The notes: a model not told the origin generated them from the letters alone. A DNA stretch of 64,000 nucleotides from Bacillota bacterium (GCA_030024085.1 JASEJE010000009.1:1-64000), one strand, 5' to 3'. Positions 1-10,376 are shown, counted from the stretch's first letter. Program-made: numbers and translations.

Positions 1-70
1 CCCGTCGTGCAAGCACCGGCAACCCGGAATCTTCTCCCAAACCGGCATGGATTTCCGAACTCACACTTAA
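1..70 (+). repeat. 3' fragment of CTAAG-bounded structured repeat (truncated by window edge)
   Basis: cccgtcgtgcaagcaccggcaacccggaa...ctcacacttaag matches the right half of the copies at 1935-2126 and 40951-41144. Confidence 0.8.
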
Positions 71-178
71 GGGGCAGCCACGCGGCCCTGACTGACCCTT
101 CCGGACGCGACGCTGCTGTGGTATGCTCAAGAAGGTGCTGGGGGCGCTCAGCCGCAGCGCTTCCCCATCCACCAGGGA

Positions 179-907
179 TTGTCGAAATGCGGTGGACCCG
201 GCCGGTGCCGCCAGGCGCCGTGCCACCTGCGCAGCAAGGAGGAGATCACCATCAAACGTAAGCCGAAGTACAATGACCACATCACCTACCTTCTCGAACG
301 CGGAATGGCAGAGGTACTTGTGGCGAATACGGGATTGATGGGCGTCGAAACGGCGGAGAGCACGTTTCACACGGTGCTTGAAATCGACCCGGGAAACATC
401 GAGGCGCTCAACCTGCTAGCCCAGATCTGCGCTCAGACCCGGAGGCACAAAGAGGCCCGCGAGTTTCTTGCGTGCGCTGTGGAGAGTGCTGGCAGCGAAA
501 AGGACCCGGAGGTCGCAGTCGAACTTGTGAAGAACCTCGCGGAAATCTACGAGGGGGCGCATAGATTCCAGCTTGCAGCCGGGATCTACGAACTCGGGCT
601 CGAGCGCATCGATAGCGCAGTGTTTCATCACGGTATCGCGTACTGCTACGCGAAGCTCGGGCACTACCGGAAGGCCCTGTCCCATTCGAGGCGAGCTGTC
701 GAGATGGATCCCAACAACTCCGTATTCGTGAGCGACCTTGGATACACGCTCCTAGAGACGGGAGACCTCCATGGGGCAAAGTCCCTGTTCGAGCGCGCCA
801 TTGAACTGGACCCGGCCAACAAGCTCGCCAGGGGGAACCTTGCACATTGCGTCGAACTGATGGAACAGGGAAGAGCAGATCAGGACGAGCGCTCCGGGCG
901 ATCATAG
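179..907 (+). CDS. TPR-repeat protein (start uncertain)
   Basis: TPR-like repeats, e.g. YRKALSHSRRAVEMDPNNSVFVSDLGYTLLETGDLHGAKSLFERAIELDPANKLARGNLA. Confidence 0.75.
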   Translation: MSKCGGPGRCRQAPCHLRSKEEITIKRKPKYNDHITYLLERGMAEVLVANTGLMGVETAESTFHTVLEIDPGNIEALNLLAQICAQTRRHKEAREFLACAVESAGSEKDPEVAVELVKNLAEIYEGAHRFQLAAGIYELGLERIDSAVFHHGIAYCYAKLGHYRKALSHSRRAVEMDPNNSVFVSDLGYTLLETGDLHGAKSLFERAIELDPANKLARGNLAHCVELMEQGRADQDERSGRS

Positions 908-979
908 ATCATAGGAGAAAGCGAGAGAAAGCGGACTGCGCCTGTCGGCTCACCGCGCGGGGGCGCGGACCAGCGAATC

Positions 980-1660
980 GTGCCCGCTCGTATGGACGAG
1001 TCCCACATGTGCGAAAAGGGGGCGGGGGAGATCGAGAACAGCGCCACAAGCCCCACCAGGCCCAGGGCGAGGGATATCGGGATAGAAATCGGGGTGTTCA
1101 GGCCAGGGAGATCGAATGCCATCATCGACGTGGCGGGGGTCGGGGTCGGCCACTGCACCCTGGTGAGCGGCGACGGGAAGCTGGTGCCGGGCAAGGGGCC
1201 CGTGAGGACCGGCGTCACAGTAGTGGTGCCGCACGCGGGGAGCCTGTTCGAGGAGAAGGTGCCCGCCGCCGCGTTTGCCCTGAACGCTTTCGGAAAGGCC
1301 ATCGGCCTCGAACAGCTCAACGAGCTTGGGAACCTTGAGACCCCAATAGCGCTCACCAACACCCTGAACGCTCCGCTCGTGGCGGACGCGATCATCGAAT
1401 GGTCGCTCGGGCGAAACCCGGACATCGGGATCGCCACCAGCACGGTTAACCCTGTGGTGGGTGAGGTAAACGATGGTTTCCTGAACGACATCCAGGGGCG
1501 GCACGTGCGCAAGGAGCATGTCTTTGAGGCGATAGGCCGCGCCCTGGAAATGGCCGAGGCTGCAGCCGAGGCAGAAGCCGGGGCCGCGACCGGGGCCAGG
1601 GTCGGGGTCGGAACCACGACCACAGCGAGCCTCGCCGCCGACGGCTCGTCCGTCGTCAGC
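980..1660 (+). pseudogene. Truncated P1-family (DmpA-like) peptidase, N-terminal part only
   Basis: GRSNAIIDVAGVGVGHCTL, VRTGVTVVVPH, LETPIALTNTLNAPLVADAIIEWSL, STVNPVVGEVNDGFLNDIQGRHV are P1 peptidase signatures; homology stops near 1650 and the C-terminal domain is missing. Confidence 0.7.
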
Positions 1661-1937
1661 GGCGCGCCTTGTTCTTGTGCTTGTTGTATGGCTCTTGCCA
1701 GTTGGCGCACGAGGGGTCGGCAGGGAGGTGCTCATCGATGGAACGCGTGGAACAGCGTATACCGGATGCGCTGAGGATGTTGCCCGAGAGCGAGAAAGGT
1801 ACATTCTCGAGGGCGATAACGTCCTCGCCGTTATACGTGCAGGCCCTGTCCATGCCCAGCGCCCGCATCTGAGCCACCAACCAGGCGTCGAAGATATCTC
1901 CGCCCGCTGCCCCCCTCTCCCAGACGACTTCCGGCAA
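1656..1937 (-). pseudogene. C-terminal fragment of a PIN-domain (VapC-like) protein
   Basis: GGDIFDAWLVAQMRALGMDRACTYNGEDVIALENVPF resembles the C-terminal half of VapC/PIN domains; N-terminus cut by the repeat at 1935. Confidence 0.5.
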
Positions 1938-2126
1938 GTGTGGGTGCAGAGTCTACTGCCACTTTTCCAGGGGTTGCCGGTGCTGCACTCCGGGGACGGC
2001 GCGCTTGCGGCGCGCCTCGTTAGATTTGGCGCTCAGGCTTGCCAAATCGAGAGCGCCCCGTCGTGCAAGCACTGGCAACCGGGAAGCTCCTACCAGACTG
2101 GCACGGATCTCTGAACCCACACTTAG
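1935..2126 (+). repeat. CTAAG-bounded structured repeat, full copy
   Basis: aagtgtgggtgcagag...ggttgccggtgctgcactccggggacggcgcgcttgcggcgcgcctcgttagatttggcg...cccacacttag; near-identical to 40951-41144. Confidence 0.9.
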
Positions 2127-2450
2127 TCGCAGGTCCAGATCCTCAGGACTAAAGACAAAGACCGTCAGTTTGACCTTCTTGACCGCACCATGGCCATTGC
2201 GCACGAAACTATTACGCCCGTCAACCGCCTCGATAACAATCTGCTCTGGTCCGCGCACCTCCGGCTTGGAGAGCAGCCATCGATTCATCCGAGAAGCCAA
2301 AAGCCTGGCTTCGGTCTCGCTCATCCCCAGCTCGCTCTTGAGTTCCGCGGCTACTTGATTCTCCAGAGTCTTCTTCCTTGCCGAGGTCACCTGATTCGCT
2401 CTGCTGATTACCGAGCCTCTGTCGCCTACGCGAAAACCCACGAACGGCAT
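1953..2450 (-). CDS. Hypothetical protein whose C-terminal part is translated from the repeat element
   Basis: ORF runs through the repeat boundary at 2126; N-terminal part (VISRANQVTSARKKTLENQVAAELKSELGMSETEARLLASRMNRWLL) looks protein-like. Confidence 0.4.
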   Translation of the reverse strand: MPFVGFRVGDRGSVISRANQVTSARKKTLENQVAAELKSELGMSETEARLLASRMNRWLLSKPEVRGPEQIVIEAVDGRNSFVRNGHGAVKKVKLTVFVFSPEDLDLRLSVGSEIRASLVGASRLPVLARRGALDLASLSAKSNEARRKRAVPGVQHRQPLEKWQ

Positions 2451-2519
2451 CCCACGCCTGACGTATACGGCGTAGCTCGTTGCCGGGTTGCCCGGCCGCC
2501 AAGACAGTCCGTTGCGAGA

Positions 2520-3335
2520 CTACGGCTTGATGCCCGCTTTCTTCTTAATGAAGGCTTGAAAGCTCTTGTAGAAGTCCGCCAGCTTCTGGGCGTTCGCCTT
2601 TGCTCCTTCCATGAGCCGCTTTATCTCTTGTTGACTGGGCGGGGTACCTTGATTAGCGCCCTGCCCTGCCCCTAGACGCCCCCCGCTTGCCTGTGGAGTG
2701 AGGCCGTACTTCGCAGGGTCGAAATCAAAGTTGTCTACATATGCGATCTGCTTTGCCGAAAGAGCCTTCTCTATCTTCTCGATCGCCTGACGGAGCGCTT
2801 CCTCGTGGGCCTCGCGTTGCCTGCGAAGCTCCTGCATCCTAGTGTCATCTCTCTGCACAGTGCCTTGGCCTGTCTGACCCTGGCCCTGCCAACCAGGACG
2901 ATTTCCGATTTCAAATTGGGCCGGATCGACCTCGAGCCGGATAAGGCCCTTCTCAACCAGGGACTTGAATGTAGGCCATATGCTGGTCGCTTGATCTCGA
3001 GTAAGAGCAAGCTTCTTATCGCGCTCCATGTCCATGATTCCTGCGAGAAGCCAGACGAGATCTTGCTCAGCAGACTGCCTCGTTACCCACTGGCCGCCCG
3101 CCGGCAGCTGGCCACCCGCAGCTCCGGCCTGAGCAATCAGGAAACCAGAATCGCTGTTCTTATCACTCGTCGACGCGCCCGTCGACGCGCCCGCCGGCGC
3201 ACTCGACAGCGCGCTTGCCGCCACCGCCACCAGGATCACGACCCCCAGTGGGAGCAGCAATCCACCGACCAGCCCACCGGCCAGCCCGCCAACTAACCGT
3301 TTCCCGAGTCCCAGGCTTATGCGCAGACGCGTCAC
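2520..3335 (-). CDS. Spy/LTXXQ-like exported protein
   Basis: N-terminal hydrophobic segment, LTRDQ and LSAKQ motifs, helical charged C-terminus. Confidence 0.5.
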   Translation of the reverse strand: MTRLRISLGLGKRLVGGLAGGLVGGLLLPLGVVILVAVAASALSSAPAGASTGASTSDKNSDSGFLIAQAGAAGGQLPAGGQWVTRQSAEQDLVWLLAGIMDMERDKKLALTRDQATSIWPTFKSLVEKGLIRLEVDPAQFEIGNRPGWQGQGQTGQGTVQRDDTRMQELRRQREAHEEALRQAIEKIEKALSAKQIAYVDNFDFDPAKYGLTPQASGGRLGAGQGANQGTPPSQQEIKRLMEGAKANAQKLADFYKSFQAFIKKKAGIKP

Positions 3336-3366
3336 CTCGAGTCCCTCCCCTCACTCACCCACTCAC

Positions 3367-4575
3367 TCACTCGTACCGCAGGGCCTCTACAGGGTTCAAG
3401 CGCCCTGCTCTGCTTGCCGGGTATATGCCGAAGAAGAGCCCAACAGCGAGCGAAAAGCAGAACGGAAGTAGTACAGCGCCCAGGGAGACCGCGGCAGGCC
3501 ACCCTGCGACCCGGGCCGCAATCCTCGAGCCGGCGCTCCCGACGATGATGCCGATCACGCCACCGACAACGCTCAGCACAACCGATTCGATCAGGAATTG
3601 CATCAGGATATCCACCGTTCTTGCGCCCAAAGCCTTTCGCAGCCCTATCTCTCTTGTCCTCTCGGTCACGGAGACCAGCATTATGTTCATGACCCCGATC
3701 CCGCCGACAAGAAGCGACACGCTGGCGATGCCCGCGAGAAGGAGGGTGAACACCCGGGTGACGTCCTGGGCAGCGCCCAGGACATCGGCCTGGTTTCTCA
3801 CGTAAAAGGCGTCGGTGCTGCCCAGGCGGGCGGCCAGAGCGGACACTATCTCGTCATTGGCGGCGTCCATGGATTTCGCGTCGTGGGCCTGGGCGTAGAT
3901 CGTCCGCACGTACTTCGTCCCCAGGATGCGCTTCTGGGCAGTTGTTATCGGAACGTAAATCGCATCGTCCACGTTGGTCATGCCGCTCTGACCCTTGGAC
4001 CCCATGACACCGACGACCCGCAGGCGCACCTGACCGACCTTGAGCTCTTGCCCGATGGGATCCGCACCCGAAAAGAGTTCATCGATGACGCCCTGGCCCA
4101 CCACGGCGACCTTCGCCGCCGATAGAACATCCTGCTCTGTAAAGAAGGACCCCGAGGCAACGGTGAAAGCCCTTACCGACAGATACTCAGGGGTTGTCGC
4201 CACAACCTGCGTTTGTATGCTGCTCGACCCGTACCTCACAGTGGTACCTCTCGAGATCTCCGGGGCCACGGCACCGACGGACGGGCACTCATCGCGTATC
4301 GCCTGGACCTCGTCCATTGTAAGGACATCCATACTTCCAAATGCACCCATGGTCCGCGCGCCCGGCTCCCGGGTCCTGCCGGGCATGACGATCAGAAGGT
4401 TAGAGCCGAGCCGCTCTATTTGGGACGATACCTGGAGATTCGCACCCTCGCCGATCGCCACCATGATGACGACTGCAGCAACTCCTATGATCACGCCCAG
4501 CATCGTGAGGCCCGAACGCATCTTGTTGCTTGTGATACTCGAGAGCGCCGTGCGAACGCCTTCTAGCAGGTTCAC
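3367..4575 (-). CDS. MacB-like ABC transporter permease (FtsX domain)
   Basis: MNLLEGVRTALSSITSNKMRSGLTMLGVIIGVAAVVIMVAIGEGA; VGGIGVMNIMLVSVTERTREIGLRKALGA. Confidence 0.93.
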   Translation of the reverse strand: MNLLEGVRTALSSITSNKMRSGLTMLGVIIGVAAVVIMVAIGEGANLQVSSQIERLGSNLLIVMPGRTREPGARTMGAFGSMDVLTMDEVQAIRDECPSVGAVAPEISRGTTVRYGSSSIQTQVVATTPEYLSVRAFTVASGSFFTEQDVLSAAKVAVVGQGVIDELFSGADPIGQELKVGQVRLRVVGVMGSKGQSGMTNVDDAIYVPITTAQKRILGTKYVRTIYAQAHDAKSMDAANDEIVSALAARLGSTDAFYVRNQADVLGAAQDVTRVFTLLLAGIASVSLLVGGIGVMNIMLVSVTERTREIGLRKALGARTVDILMQFLIESVVLSVVGGVIGIIVGSAGSRIAARVAGWPAAVSLGAVLLPFCFSLAVGLFFGIYPASRAGRLNPVEALRYE

Positions 4576-5387
4576 CCCGCCTTCACCTCCTCGGCGGTGC
4601 CCTCTGTGAGGCCGGCGATCAGGGCATCCAGCGATTCGTCTCGCTCTGCGATTGTCCTCGAGGACAGGGTTTCATCCGCAACTATGAGCCCATCGCGGAA
4701 GCGGACGATTCTCTTGGCATACTGGGCAATATCGGCGTTATGGGTAACCAGGACTACGGTGATCCCGCTATCGTTTAGTGCCTGGAAGATCGCCATGATT
4801 TCCACACCCGACTTCGTATCCAGATTGCCTGTGGGCTCATCTGCGAGGACGATCTGCGGGTGCGTTACCAGGCTTCGTGCTATGGCGACCCGCTGCTGCT
4901 GGCCGCCTGAAAGCTCCGAAGGTTTATGATGAAGCCGATCCTTGAGCCCCACCGCCTCCAGTGCCCTCACCGCGAGGAGTCTTCGAGTACGCCTGGGCAC
5001 ACCCCGATAGATCAACGGTAGCTCGACGTTGGCAGCCGCGTTGAGCCTCGGCAGGAGGTTATACGTCTGAAAGACAAACCCTATGCGCCGATTTCTCACG
5101 CGGGCGAGCTCGGTGTCGTCCATCTCGCTCACGAGCACCTCATCGAGAGAATAGGACCCTTCTGTGGGTTGGTCCAGGCAACCGAGGATATTCATGAACG
5201 TGGTCTTGCCAGAGCCCGAGGGACCCATGATGGCGACGAATTCGCCTTCGTCGATGCGAAGCGACACGCCTCGCAGCGCAGCAACCTCAATGCTGCCAAC
5301 CCTGTAGATTTTCCTCAACCGATCAACTTCGATCACGCTCGACTCACCCCGTACGACGGCCGAGTCGGGGCCGGGACCAGCTCCCAT
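4572..5387 (-). CDS. MacB/LolD-type ABC transporter ATP-binding protein
   Basis: GPSGSGKTTFMNILGCLD (Walker A), LSGGQQQRVAIARSLVTHPQIVLADEPTGNLD. Confidence 0.95.
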   Translation of the reverse strand: MGAGPGPDSAVVRGESSVIEVDRLRKIYRVGSIEVAALRGVSLRIDEGEFVAIMGPSGSGKTTFMNILGCLDQPTEGSYSLDEVLVSEMDDTELARVRNRRIGFVFQTYNLLPRLNAAANVELPLIYRGVPRRTRRLLAVRALEAVGLKDRLHHKPSELSGGQQQRVAIARSLVTHPQIVLADEPTGNLDTKSGVEIMAIFQALNDSGITVVLVTHNADIAQYAKRIVRFRDGLIVADETLSSRTIAERDESLDALIAGLTEGTAEEVKAG

Positions 5388-5497
5388 GAACCCACTCTTC
5401 TAGTGGACCCACTTCACTCGTGGACCCACTCCTGTGTAAGCCCCGTGAGAACTCGTCGCTAGAGCCCGGCACCCGCCTCGCTATCTTGCCGTCCGTG

Positions 5498-7063
5498 TCA
5501 TGGTCTGCCGCCGAAGAACGCGCCGCCTCCGAAGGGCATCATGGGGTTCGTACTCTGGCCTCTGGTGCCTCCGGCGCCTGCAGACGCGCTATTGGACCTG
5601 CGGATCGCCACTATTTCACCTGCCTCAAGCCCGGAAATAACCTCCGTGATGCTTCCGTCGGTGATGCCCAGCTCGACACGCTTGAAGAAAGGTTCCCCGT
5701 TTTCGTCGAGGGTGCGAGCCATTAGCTGCCCACGACGTTCCTCCAGCGCTGCATTGGGGATTGTAAGCACGTTAGCGCGCCGATCCAGGATGATATCCAC
5801 GTCAGCTGTCATGCCTGCCTTCAGGATTCGGCTATCATCGGTGACCCCGACCGTTACTTCGAAGTAAACCACGCTGCTGATGACCTTCCCCTGTTCTGCA
5901 ACGCCTTCCACGACTCCCCTGAAAACCCTTCCGGGAACCGACTCCACCTTCACATCGGCCTGCTGACCCACCCTGACACTGTGGACGTCTGTTTCATCGA
6001 CGTTCGCCACGACCTCGAGGTGTGTGAGGTCCGCGACCACCGCAAGCACGCTGGATTGCCCTGCGAGTTGCCCCGGCTGGGCTGCAACCTCGGTAACCGT
6101 TCCGTCTATAGGTGACACGATCCGCGTGAGGCTCAGGTTGCGCTCCGCCGCGCTGACGGCGTTTCTGGCCTGAGCCACCTGCGCTTGCGCAGTGAGAAGC
6201 TGTTGCTGGACGCTCGTGGCTTCGGCGTTCGCCTGCGCCACGCTCAGGTTTGTCCTGGCCTGGGCCACCGCCGCCTCGGCTGCCGCAAGCTCGTCAGGAT
6301 CGGGACCGGCGAGCAGCAGGTCCAGCTTTTGCTCCGCAGACTTCAGCGATTCAACCGCGGTGAGGTACTTGCTTTCAGCGTTTTCCAATTGTTGACGTGT
6401 CACCGCGCCCTGTCCGAACAGGGTCTTGTTACGCTCATACTCCTTCTTTGCGCTGTCGACAGTGAGCTGCGCCTGGCTGACCTGGGACCTGGCCTGCTCG
6501 ATATCCTGCGGCGTTGCACCCTCTTTAAGCTGGGCCAGCTTTGCCTCGGCGTTGAGGAGGTTCACCCTGGCTTGCTCTACCTGGAGCCTGTTTTCGGTCG
6601 GAGCAAGCTTCGCCTGCGTCTCTGCCTCTGCGAGCTTCGCCTCCGCAACGGCCAGGTTGTCTCTGGCTTCCTGAAGGCGCTCCCGGGCGTCGGTGTCATC
6701 GAGCCGGACGAGCAACTGACCCTTCTTGACGACGTCCCCTTGCCTGACGAGGACCTCGGTGACAGTCCCGCTGACCTTCGGCACGATCTGGTATGTTGAC
6801 CCTGGCCTCACCGTGCCGGAGGCTGTGACCTTGAGCGTGATCGAGCCCGTCTGCACCGGAACAAGCTGGTAAAGCTCTTCTGAGCTTGCAGCCCCCCGGT
6901 TATTGAGCACGAGTGCCCGGTAAAAGGCATACCCGGCTATCCCAACGGCGCACACAATAGCGACCACGACGGCTATGAGACGCCGTCTGCCCCTGCGCCG
7001 CCCGTTTGCGGTCTTGCGCGCATTCGTCCCACCGCTGCCAGTCGTTCCACCACTGCCAGTCAT
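5498..7063 (-). CDS. Periplasmic adaptor subunit (MacA/HlyD family)
   Basis: TM segment followed by lipoyl/HlyD hairpin (GTVTEVLVRQGDVVKKGQLLVRLDDTDAR, IDGTVTEVAAQPGQLAG); ATGA overlap with the upstream TolC gene. Confidence 0.92.
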   Translation of the reverse strand: MTGSGGTTGSGGTNARKTANGRRRGRRRLIAVVVAIVCAVGIAGYAFYRALVLNNRGAASSEELYQLVPVQTGSITLKVTASGTVRPGSTYQIVPKVSGTVTEVLVRQGDVVKKGQLLVRLDDTDARERLQEARDNLAVAEAKLAEAETQAKLAPTENRLQVEQARVNLLNAEAKLAQLKEGATPQDIEQARSQVSQAQLTVDSAKKEYERNKTLFGQGAVTRQQLENAESKYLTAVESLKSAEQKLDLLLAGPDPDELAAAEAAVAQARTNLSVAQANAEATSVQQQLLTAQAQVAQARNAVSAAERNLSLTRIVSPIDGTVTEVAAQPGQLAGQSSVLAVVADLTHLEVVANVDETDVHSVRVGQQADVKVESVPGRVFRGVVEGVAEQGKVISSVVYFEVTVGVTDDSRILKAGMTADVDIILDRRANVLTIPNAALEERRGQLMARTLDENGEPFFKRVELGITDGSITEVISGLEAGEIVAIRRSNSASAGAGGTRGQSTNPMMPFGGGAFFGGRP

Positions 7064-8532
7064 AGCTTCCACCTCTCGGTTCCCAGCAATCCGACCGCCT
7101 TGCCCAGGCGCGCCCGGGCCAGGTAGCAATCGAATAGAGCCTGGACTTCCCCGGCCTTTGCGTTGGCCAGAGACTGGGTAGCGTCGATGACCTCGGCCAC
7201 CACCCCTGCACCTGCCTCAAAGCGCGCCTCCGTCACGCGGAGCGCCTCTTCGGCCTCGTCCACCGCCTTCTTTGCGAGCTCCAGTTTTAGCAGGGCTTGT
7301 TTCAGTCCCACCGATGCCGCGTAGACATCTTCAACTACTGTCTGCTTCTGACGCTCCAGTGCAGACTCTTGTATCCTCAGGCTCGTCTCTGCTTGCCCGA
7401 GTTTCTCGCGGGACACGCCTCCGTCCCAAAGCGGCCAGGATACTTCAATGCCCGCGCTCGATGTGGACGTGGACTTTGACGCGGCCGGAGCCCCCGGTGC
7501 CCCGACTGTGGAGCGAGAATCCTCAGCCCCTTCGTTCGCGAGCGTAAGTGTCCAACCTACCTGTCCGGATGTGAGGTCAAGTGAACCTGTGGCGGAAACC
7601 GAAACGTCTCCCTGGTTCGAATACGTTGCGGAAAGGCCCACGGAGGGCCACAGGGACCTCCGTGCCGTTTCCAAGGCGGCGCGTGCCTTTTGCATCGATA
7701 AGCTTGCTTGCTTCACTTCCGTCCGGTTTTCGAGGGCAAGCTTCACCAGTTCCTCGAGGTTCTGCTCCTCCTGCTCCACCTGGAAATCGTTCACGAGGTC
7801 GAACCTCGTCTCCGCCGGTAGGCCCAATAGCAGCGCCAGGGAACGCATGGCCGCATCCAGGTCGTCCCCGGCCTTGAGCTGATTGAACCTGGCCTGGTCA
7901 AGCTGGCTCTGAGCCTTCATGAGGTCGAGCTTGGTTGCCACACCCAGGGACAGCTTGCTGCGCACCTCGTCCAGGAAATTGCTCGCCCCTTCAAGGGCGC
8001 CGTCGTTCAAGGACTTGATCTGCTGTGCTTTGAGAACGTTGAGGTAAGCTGAGATTACGTTGAACATCACGTTCTGCCTGGCCCTGGCAAGATCGAGCTC
8101 CGTCCCGTCCAGGTCGATGGCGGCAAGTTCGGTAGGTGAAAGCCCGACGCTAAACGGTGCCGGAAGGATGCCCGGCAGCGTCTGACTTGCCGTCACGCGC
8201 ACGGAAGAGCTGGTATCCGACGTCAAATCTCCCGCCAGGGAATAGACCGAGGTGTCATAATACGAACCCTGGAGAACGACCTTCGGCTGCCGAGACCCGC
8301 TGCTTTCCCGAAGCCTGGAGCGGCTCAGCTCGAGCGCCTGCAGGCTGCTGACGAGTTCGGGACTCTGCCTGGCAGCAAGGTCAAGGGCATCGGCCAGCGT
8401 CAAGCGAACGGGTAGCGATGCCGTGGCGTCCGCCGCTTCGATTCCCCGCGGCCATGCTATAGCTAGGATCGCCACGCCCGCCGCGAGGACGAGGGGTTTT
8501 AACCGTCCTGTCGTCATTGCCCTGATCATCAC
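7060..8532 (-). CDS. TolC family outer-membrane efflux protein
   Basis: Signal peptide, LTLADALDLAARQSPEL, repeated helical hairpins, ARFEAGAGVVAEVIDATQSLANAKAGEVQALFDCYLARARL. Confidence 0.92.
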   Translation of the reverse strand: MMIRAMTTGRLKPLVLAAGVAILAIAWPRGIEAADATASLPVRLTLADALDLAARQSPELVSSLQALELSRSRLRESSGSRQPKVVLQGSYYDTSVYSLAGDLTSDTSSSVRVTASQTLPGILPAPFSVGLSPTELAAIDLDGTELDLARARQNVMFNVISAYLNVLKAQQIKSLNDGALEGASNFLDEVRSKLSLGVATKLDLMKAQSQLDQARFNQLKAGDDLDAAMRSLALLLGLPAETRFDLVNDFQVEQEEQNLEELVKLALENRTEVKQASLSMQKARAALETARRSLWPSVGLSATYSNQGDVSVSATGSLDLTSGQVGWTLTLANEGAEDSRSTVGAPGAPAASKSTSTSSAGIEVSWPLWDGGVSREKLGQAETSLRIQESALERQKQTVVEDVYAASVGLKQALLKLELAKKAVDEAEEALRVTEARFEAGAGVVAEVIDATQSLANAKAGEVQALFDCYLARARLGKAVGLLGTERWKL

Positions 8533-9647
8533 GAGGCGGTACCTCCCGTTTCCCGGCTGGTATCGCCGATGGCCCGGTTGAACTGCGACCTTGCTACGTT
8601 GTAGTCATATATGGCCTGGAGCGCGTCGATTTGGCTTTGAGTATACTGGTTCTGCGCGGTGAGGACATCCAGGTTCGTGGCCATGTCCGCCTCGAAGAGG
8701 AGCTGGGTCACCCGCAGGTTCTCCTGTGCCTCACCAACCTTCTTGGCCGTAAGTTCCACTTTGGCCTCGGCCTGTTTGAGTGCTACATAGGCCTGGCGGA
8801 CCGCCAGGGCTATCTTGTTCCGCTGCTCCGCAAGCTTCACCCTGGCGTCATCGGCTGCGAGCCTGGCGCGTTCGTACGTGAGCCTCGGCGTGAAGTTGTT
8901 GTCAGCCAGGCTAACGTTCATGTCCGCGACCTCGACGGCCGATTGTGCCTGCGCGATCTCAACCCGGTTGGCGAGAGCGAACTCGATGCTGGCTTCAAGG
9001 TTGAGGTCTCCTGTCTTTTCATAAGAAAACTCGTCACACAGGCGAAGGATGGTCTCCGGAGCGAACCCGATGGCCTGATTCAGCGCGACCATTGCAAGAT
9101 CCCTGTTGAGGATGGCACTTGCGAGGTTATTACGTGCGGAGGCAACTTGGTTCTCCGCCCTGATAAGGTCGAGCCTGGTGGCCATGCCCACCTTTTCCTT
9201 GGCCATGGCTATCTCGAGCTGTCTCTCGGCGAGGGCAAGCGCCTGTTCGGAAATGGACACGAGATGCTCGGCCTTGAGAAGCGAGTAATACTGCTGGTCT
9301 GTGTTGAGGACCACGTCCTGTTTGGCTATCTTGAGGTTCTTCTCAGCGACCGTTAAGTTCATGCGAGCCTGGTAAACCGACGTCGGAGATGGTTTTGTGA
9401 GGTTGGTGGCCTCCGTTTGCGCCAGAGCGAGCTCGGCATCCTTCACCGCGTTGGCAGCCAGGAGCACGCTCGCGCTGTGCTTCAGCGCCAGCTCCCGACA
9501 TTCCTCGAGGCTCACCTCTCTCACCGCAGGTTCACCCGTGTTGTCACTCGCGAATGCAGCAGAGGAAAACGCTGTTACGAGGGACAGCGCGACTACCGCC
9601 ATCCAACGTAACCTCAACACGTCTAGACGACGTCTCCACAGCGACAT
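8529..9647 (-). CDS. TolC family outer-membrane efflux protein (second paralog)
   Basis: Signal peptide; KVGMATRLDLIRAENQVASARNNL, FEADMATNLDVLTAQNQYTQSQIDALQAIYDYNVARSQFNRAIG; start at MSLWRRR has a good RBS. Confidence 0.9.
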   Translation of the reverse strand: MSLWRRRLDVLRLRWMAVVALSLVTAFSSAAFASDNTGEPAVREVSLEECRELALKHSASVLLAANAVKDAELALAQTEATNLTKPSPTSVYQARMNLTVAEKNLKIAKQDVVLNTDQQYYSLLKAEHLVSISEQALALAERQLEIAMAKEKVGMATRLDLIRAENQVASARNNLASAILNRDLAMVALNQAIGFAPETILRLCDEFSYEKTGDLNLEASIEFALANRVEIAQAQSAVEVADMNVSLADNNFTPRLTYERARLAADDARVKLAEQRNKIALAVRQAYVALKQAEAKVELTAKKVGEAQENLRVTQLLFEADMATNLDVLTAQNQYTQSQIDALQAIYDYNVARSQFNRAIGDTSRETGGTAS

Positions 9648-9948
9648 CCTGAACCGTTCCTCCCTCCAGTACCCAAGACTTCCGACTATCTTCCCGCAAA
9701 ATCCCTCCATAAGCTGCACTTAAGAGAGGCACTTAAAAGAGGGGGGATGCCCGGAGGCAGCCCCCGACAGATCTGGTGACCGACTACTGCAGTTCGATCC
9801 CGGGTCTGGCCGCGACTGTGTCTGGACCTAGCTACGACCGTGACACGGCCTGCTGGATCTCGTGCCGCAGTCCCTGTTCGTGTTCCGCGTGCAGCCTTCT
9901 GGTAGACCGCACACCCGCTCGTGCTGAATGGTGCTGCTCTCGCTTTCC

Positions 9949-10012
9949 GCAGCCTGTGCAGCCTGTGCAGCCTGTGCAGCCTGTGCAGCCTGTGCCGCCT
10001 GGGCCAGGCTGG
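9949..10012. repeat. 9-bp tandem repeat (GCCTGTGCA, about 5 copies plus degenerate unit)
   Basis: cagcctgtgcagcctgtgcagcctgtgcagcctgtgcagcctgtgccgcc. Confidence 0.95.
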
Positions 10013-10376
10013 CATTGGCCATGGTTGTGCGGATCATCATCCCAGCTACGACGGACATACAGGGCGCGGCAGCCCTCCAGACCAGCCTTTTGGCCCTGAC
10101 GATCCCCACCTCCTCTCACACCGAGCCCGTTTGGTGGCCCAGCCCTGGCCATGTAGGTGGCCCCGGTTCTGTGGGACCCTGGATCTGTGCCGCGAATCAC
10201 CGGTGCCTCCTGTAATGGTGTGTCCTGCGAGCCAGGGGTCGGGAGAACTGGATTTTCTCCCTGACTTTGGATTCTTTACTATGTATAACGCGCGGTATGT
10301 CAAGAAATTGTGACAGAGAAGGTAACATTTTGTGAACGCGGGCCCACCAGGGTGCGCGAACGGTCTACACAACTCC

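Noticed and set aside
9828-10109. Ala/Gln-rich 93-aa ORF (AQAAQAAQAA)
   Set aside because: Produced by the 9-bp tandem repeat; no conserved domain or convincing RBS, other frames are equally open.
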